NCBI GenBank assembly: GCA_014925825.1 | Contig: JACGCK010000078.1 | Location: 1 to 64,000, forward strand | DNA from: Pholiota molesta | Taxonomy: Eukaryota; Basidiomycota; Agaricomycetes; Agaricales; Strophariaceae | DNA: 64,000 nt | Direction: 5' to 3' | Program-made: the position numbers and the translations under genes | Notes under the pieces: generated by a model | Told to the model about the DNA's origin: nothing | Seen by the model: only the letters and a program-made list of their open reading frames with translations | Database searches by the model: none | Part shown: positions 59,101 through 64,000 of the stretch, piece by piece | How the letters are laid out: each line of letters starts with the position of its first letter | Numbering within the stretch: position 1 is the first letter of the stretch

Positions 59101-60448
59101 GGGCGTGGATATTTTAGGTAATGGTGGTGGCGGTGGGGTGATGGAAGGCGAGCGTGTTGATATCGCGCTTGTGATATTAATAACAGATGTATGCTGGATT
59201 TGGAGCTGATGTTTCGCTTTCGCTTTGAGTTTGAGAGTAGAGGTAGAATTGTCTGCTTCCTTCCGTAGGTTTGCGAGAGAGCGGTTTTTCGATGGCGGCC
59301 CGATTTTTATTGGCGAGGTATTTGGCAAAGGAACGGCAGCAGGGGCGGCGGCACGAATGGGCTCTTTCTGTTTCCCTTTGCCCTTGTCCTTGGATATCGA
59401 TTCTGTGGCGCGCGTGGGGGTTGAAGGCTGTGGAGGAATCTCAGGAACATCGGTGGCATAAATGTCGTCCATGTCGTGGTCATCATAAGTTAGAGGAGAA
59501 GGAGAGCTTGCTTGCGATAGCGCATCCTCGACCATCCTTTCTTCCTCCGTCTCATCCTCCTCGCATTCCTGCTTCTGAGCCTCCACATGTTCATCTAGAA
59601 CAATACGTCGTCCCTTTGGTTTCCTGATGTCGTGACTCTCATCCTCGATGGTCTGGATTTGAGGATAGGAAAGTAATGATTCGGCCTCCGACTCCACTTC
59701 TGGCTTGACGATTTCCACCTCGACCTTTCTCTTCTTCTTCGGTCTGGCGACGTTCGGTTTCTTGTGAGATTCTCCGCGTTCATTGACGTTGATGTCTACA
59801 GCAGTGGTTTTTGATACATAATTCGCTGAAGAATTGGCACTGGTAGCATCGGCAAGTTTACGCTTTGTTCCTTTTGGCTTGGGCGGAGGCGTTTCGGCAT
59901 CTTCCTCATCATCGTCGATGACAGCTATTGGTGTTGCGTCTTTGCGAGATTTTGCAGGAATGGAAGTCGACTTTCGAGAGCGCCCTGCGATGGCATTCTC
60001 GGTCACGGTTGCGGTGGAGGCCGAGCGACGGGTGCTCTTGGACATGGGCGTAGCAGGTAGCTTCGAGGTACTCGCTTTGCCTACTGTCGAGGTTGACTCG
60101 CGTCCGGTCCTCTTCGACGCAGTGGACAGGCGGCCGCCTTTGGATGCTAGAAATAGACCTGAGTCCGACCTTTCAAAATGCGAGAGCAGGGTTGAGCTTA
60201 CCGCGCTTCTTCTTCTCTCGCTGTTTCCGCCTCCACTCCATCACGAGATCGTCGGTGCAGTCCGCCTTGTTCACCCAGCTCTGCGGCCACGGTTTCATCG
60301 TCTTGGGGTCGTCGCCCTTCCAGCGTACTTTGTACGTGTTCCCCTTCTCGCCGGTGATCTCTATGACCTCCCATAGAGTTTCTTCGTCATCTTCTTGCGG
60401 TATGAATTTCTGAGAGGGTGAGGAGAGCGAAACTTCTGAGTCCGACAT
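56140..60448 (-). CDS. chromodomain / coiled-coil / C2H2-like zinc finger protein
   Basis: Five exons on the minus strand (60448-60202, 60146-57445, 57381-57172, 57119-56253, 56193-56140) give about 1359 residues. Residues about 20-80 form a chromo-type domain: LWEVIEITGEKGNTYKVRWK, then MKPWPQSWVNKADC, with W/Y positions suited to a methyl-lysine cage. The following about 950 residues are disordered, rich in Ser/Pro/Lys and acidic tracts, with basic nuclear signals (ARPKKKRKVEVEIV). Residues about 1060-1290 are a long coiled coil (KLEAGLAAERSKLSRQDAAL). The C-terminus YSCKWRTENEACREVF continues over the last intron into LEHHLTTANGH, giving a C2H2-like finger. It is probably a heterochromatin or DNA-associated factor. 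The family is not recognised. Divergent from RAD17. Confidence 0.72.
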
Positions 60449-60989
60449 GGTTCTTCTTCCCTATCAAGACAAATCAGTATCCGTTCAAGACTGTAGTGTA
60501 TCATAAATTGCTCACAGCTCTCTGGTGAGATCCAAAGGAAAGGTTCACTCGGAAGATGCGGTCGAAACGAGGTCGAACAGTAGGGGCGTTGCTGAAGCGC
60601 TGAGCGTTGGTTCAATGGCTGAGCGCAGGGACCATCGCGTATTACGTAATTCATCCCACAATGGCCTCGAGACTTTCAACACTTGCTGGGCGTCCTTTCC
60701 CCACAATTCGATACAGCATCGGTTTCTTTAGAGTCCTTACTTGGAGCTTCTATCTTATATGTAAGAGCGCTTGCTCCTTTCTGTGTAACATTTAGGCTCA
60801 CATATATTCAATAGATATCGTACTTGAAGATTAAGATCTAAAGATTTCACCCTCGAATTCACTTACTCTAGTACACAAGACGCGTCTTAAACTATATCGA
60901 CGCGTTCAACTCGCAAAAACCTGCCTATCTCAATCTAACACGAAGCGACAAAGATATAGGACAATTATCGAACCATCTTTATCCAAGAA
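60449..60989. promoter_or_regulatory. divergent promoter region of chromodomain gene and RAD17
   Basis: 541 bp between opposite start codons. Frames here are short and unsupported. No clear TATA box was seen, and a shared regulatory region is inferred from geometry only. Confidence 0.45.
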
Positions 60990-63586
60990 ATGCCCCCAGC
61001 CACTCAAAAGAAGCCAAAGGCGTCTTCAACTCGTCCCAAGACAGTGCAACTTAGCACAGAGGGCCCTTCGTCATCTCTTTCACAGAGCTCGAGGCGATTT
61101 GATCCGCTTACTGCTGTGAGTTTGGATATCAGCGGCCGCTGTTGGCGAGAATAACTGAGGATAACATTTAGTTTTCAAAATCCCAAACACCAACACCAAC
61201 ACCAACGCCGCCACTTATGCTGCCCACCAAGAAGGGGAAAGGAAAGGCGAAGGAGGTTGTGAAGCCCCCTACTAACACAGGTAGGCTATCTCAGATTGTC
61301 CAGATTGGTATTTCTAATACAATGCAGACAATAGTCTCTGGGTGGATTTATACGAACCGACAACAGAAGTACGTCTCATAACACCGTTTTAATTCGACGA
61401 AGCGTCTCAATCTCTTAGGCGGAACTAGCTGTGCATGTCAGAAAAGTAGAAGATGTGCGGCGATGGCTGAGCGAAGCATTCGACGGCGGGCCATCAGGGA
61501 AGCTCACAAAATACAGAGTCAGTGTTCTTGCCGTATATGATACTTGACCTGCTTGATGAATGACTTACAGCGAATCCTTGCGATGACAGGGTCAGCCGGG
61601 ACCGGAAAGACGTCCACTCTCCGAGTCTTGGCCCGGGAAATGGATTTTGAGATTTTGGAGTGGCGAAATTCGATCTCAGAGCCGAGTGCTACAGGTTATG
61701 GTAAATGTGCATATTTCATGTCGATGCAGCCGTTTTTGACCATGGCTTTAGATGAAGACCATTTTGACGACGGCTACGAGGGTCTGTTCACGAAATTCGA
61801 AGCATTCCTAACCCGCGCATCGACATGCCCCAACGTCTTCTCCGGGTCCTCCAATAAAGCCCAACCACCCAAAAAGCGCGTCATCCTCCTCGAAGACCTT
61901 CCCAACATTCTCCATTCTAAAACGCAGACCCGATTCCACGAGGCGCTGAACGCTTTTGCCACATCGCCGCCGTCCAGTCCTCCGACACCCCTGGTTATCG
62001 TCATCAGCGACGCAGGCACGAGAGGTGAAGCTAGCGACGAACGGCTTGCGGAAGGAGGTGGCTGGGGTAAAGAAAAGGCGCAGGTGGTTGATGTGCGCAC
62101 GGTCTTATCGAAAGATCTATTAGGAGGGCCATATGTCACGGAAATAGGGTATGTCCGTCGATTGCTTGTTGATTCATGTCTGATCCTTCTCAGTTTCAAC
62201 CCGATAGCGCCGACTCTGATGCGCAAAGCTCTTCAGGCCATCGTCAATGGCCACTTTACGTCTAGCTCTGTCTCGTCAATGGCGAGCCTCGCTCCATCGA
62301 AGGAAGTCCTGGACGTCATCGTAGAGTCGTCCAACGGCGACATCCGCAGCGCCATCATGGCCCTGCAATTTGCCTGCATCGTCGAAATACCCGGGCAGAA
62401 ACGCAAAAACACGAAGGGCGCCCGCCTCGTTGTGGAGGCCGTGACACGGCGTGAGCAGAGCCTTGCCCTGTTCCATCTGATTGGCAAGGTGCTGTACAAC
62501 AAACGTTTGTTTTTTTCTCTAGCTATTACGAGCAATGCGGGTGACTTATACGTAAATGATTCTATGTAGGCAAGGGCGATCCCCCGAATGCGTCTGCGAG
62601 CGCGAAGGATTTGCGCAAGGAACAGGCGATAGACGCGCTGCTGAAAGATCCGACACCGCTGCCCGCCCATCTCAAACACCATGGACGACGGACGAGCCGG
62701 GTAGACGTTGACGTGGGTGTCTTTTCTTTTCTTTTTTTTCCCTGGCGTGCGGATGGTCTGATGCTCGTGAACACTGCGGATGCTCGCAGCTCTTGTATGC
62801 AGATTCCCCGATCGAGACGTCGCTTTTTGGGCTGTACCTACATCAGAATTACACCCAGTATTGCATGGAGCTGGAACACTGCGACGGCGTCGCGGATTGG
62901 CTTAGCTGGATCGACTCCAGTGGGGGAGACGCGGTGCGTTGCATAGGCGTCTCTATTGTTGATGCTGGAATACGGACTGACGTGTTGTTTTCTTAGTGGT
63001 ATCTCGCCAATCCGCATCAATTCCACCTATTGACGTTGGGCACTCTCCATTCCTTACCGTCGCCGGTGCCAAGGCGTTCTCAGAAATCGTACAAACCTGA
63101 GTTCTTTGCGTTTCTCCAAAAAGAAAAGGACGCGTGGGACGGCGTGCGCAGTATAAAGGATTGGATTATGGAGAAAGAAGCAGCGAATGTAACGTCCAAT
63201 CAAATTTGGAATATTTAATACCATAAGAGCCCGAACTGATTACTCCTTATGCGTCTTGCTTTGCTCAGGACGAATTCGGCTGGCGCGCAGGCGGGTGGTC
63301 CAAGAATGATGTTATCCTGGAGCTCGGCGGCGTTCTCAAAGCCCGCGATGCACATTCCAAGCAGACAGGCTCACAAGCGCCCCCAGTGCATAAGCTCTTT
63401 TCTCAGATGGAATTCACACGCACTGGAAACACTGTACGCTCTCAGCAGCTGGGTGAAGGCGATCTACAGGCAGACGAGATGTTCGAGCACGAGCCTTCTT
63501 TGGACGGCTTCTCGCTGACCCCGAGACAGGGAGAAAAGGAGACTGGGGGCTGGTTGGAATCGGATGATATCGATGATTTCGATTAA
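60990..63586 (+). CDS. RAD17: checkpoint clamp loader subunit Rad17/Rad24
   Basis: Eleven exons (60990-61115, 61172-61280, 61328-61368, 61419-61517, 61571-61700, 61752-62148, 62194-62504, 62570-62712, 62790-62933, 62997-63188, 63269-63586) give 669 residues. After a basic, Ser/Pro-rich lead comes LWVDLYEPTTEAELAVH, the family opening. Then Walker A GSAGTGKTST, EFRN-like ILEWRNSIS, Walker B VILLEDLPNI, SSNGDIRSAIMALQF (sensor 2 region) and a C-terminal acidic tail GGWLESDDIDDFD. Rad17 replaces Rfc1 in an RFC-like complex that loads the 9-1-1 clamp onto damaged DNA and activates the ATR/Mec1 checkpoint. The 51-bp intron 61701-61751 is in frame and might be retained. The exon joins otherwise are forced. 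Confidence 0.9.
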
Positions 63587-63754
63587 TTTGGGGGAACCGA
63601 CAACAATTTTCAGTTGCCAATGCATCCGGTCTTTGAGGTCTCTGTGTATCTCAAGCCCGGCCTTTTTTGATCAATCCTTGGGTGTTTGTTTGTCATGTAC
63701 CATATCGAGCAATTCTATTTCCATTATCACGATTGTCAACCACTATTCAGAGTC

Positions 63755-64000
63755 TCAGACTGCCCGCAAAATATCTCTCGCGTCGCAACGGGGCAGGAAC
63801 TGGCGGACGTCGTCCCAGCTCCCTCTGAGCACGACTACTTCGCGCAGGGACGCAAATCGGCCGCCGGCGAGCAGGATATCGATTCGTGCCACGCCGTGGA
63901 CGAGCTGCAAGGCCAGTTTCAGCGTCTGGAGCTGGGGCGCGCTTATGCTCGTGAGCAAAATGGATGCTTGGTCCGGCGAAAGTCCCGGGTTGGTATCGAG
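63755..64000 (-). CDS. partial gene running off the right edge (LRR/F-box-like)
   Basis: A minus-strand frame open from the window edge to a stop at 63755 encodes ISAPQLQTLKLALQLV, FASLREVVVLRGSW and a tail RDILRAV. The leucine spacing resembles the C-terminal part of Agaricomycete F-box/LRR proteins. The 5' part lies outside the window. It is convergent with RAD17 across about 170 bp. Confidence 0.4.
   Translation of the reverse strand, partial: LDTNPGLSPDQASILLTSISAPQLQTLKLALQLVHGVARIDILLAGGRFASLREVVVLRGSWDDVRQFLPRCDARDILRAV

Noticed and set aside
57505..59627. Plus-strand frames of 78-195 codons opposite the chromodomain gene
   Set aside because: GC-rich antisense shadows of the 2.7-kb minus-strand exon, which has a chromo domain and a consistent exon structure.

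Overview
The window reads as genomic DNA of a filamentous basidiomycete, most likely an Agaricomycete. Nearly every gene is cut by several 50-60 bp GT-AG introns. The families present are typical of mushroom and wood-decay fungi: a multi-exon P450, a DUF6535 membrane protein, an F-box protein with the LPPELW start, GH55 and GH10 glycosidases, a DUF5648 secreted protein and a tyrosine-recombinase retrotransposon. All assignments come from reading translations by eye. No database search was run, and exon joins were chosen so that frame and family motifs are kept.

Layout. 0.5-2.6 kb: an inverted repeat with a tRNA-like A box, then a degenerate GGCCGGC-rich repeat array. 2.6-3.1 kb: a LINE fragment. 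3.3-5.4 kb: cytochrome P450. 5.9-6.7 kb: DUF5648 secreted protein. 7.9-9.3 kb: F-box protein, divergent from a Sae2/Ctp1/CtIP DNA-end-resection factor (9.5-11.8 kb). 12.8-15.0 kb: DHA1-type MFS transporter. 15-20.6 kb: mostly gene-poor, with one doubtful small spliced gene. 20.7-22.0 kb: succinate dehydrogenase iron-sulfur subunit. 22.5-23.7 kb: class I methyltransferase. 23.9-25.2 kb: DUF3445 protein. 26.0-27.1 kb: nuclear-looking protein of unknown function. 27.8-29.6 kb: secreted FAD-linked oxidase. 31.7-37.0 kb: Ngaro/DIRS-like retrotransposon. 37.7-40.0 kb: nucleoporin Ndc1. 41.3-44.4 kb: an internally deleted GH10 xylanase followed by two near-perfect fold-back elements of about 1.1 and 0.9 kb. 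45.1-46.0 kb: four-TM protein. 46.2-48.5 kb: frameshifted DUF6535 gene. 49.0-50.3 kb: PEX19 with several frameshifts. 51.9-55.3 kb: GH55 beta-1,3-glucanase with a damaged 5' part. 55.7 kb: intron-containing tRNA-His. 56.1-60.4 kb: chromodomain / coiled-coil / zinc-finger protein, divergent from RAD17 (61.0-63.6 kb). A partial minus-strand gene runs off the right edge.

There is no single operon-like system. The themes are housekeeping (SDHB, NDC1, PEX19, tRNA-His), DNA damage response (Ctp1/Sae2 and RAD17, both divergently paired with another gene), secreted wall or biomass enzymes, and transposable elements. The 41-56 kb part is unusual. Damaged genes with otherwise good splice sites and codons sit next to two fresh-looking palindromes, so either local gene decay or local sequence error must be settled first. 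The most distinctive structures are the two fold-back elements and the retrotransposon, which carries in-frame spliceosomal introns and an overlapping stop/start between its reverse transcriptase and recombinase ORFs.
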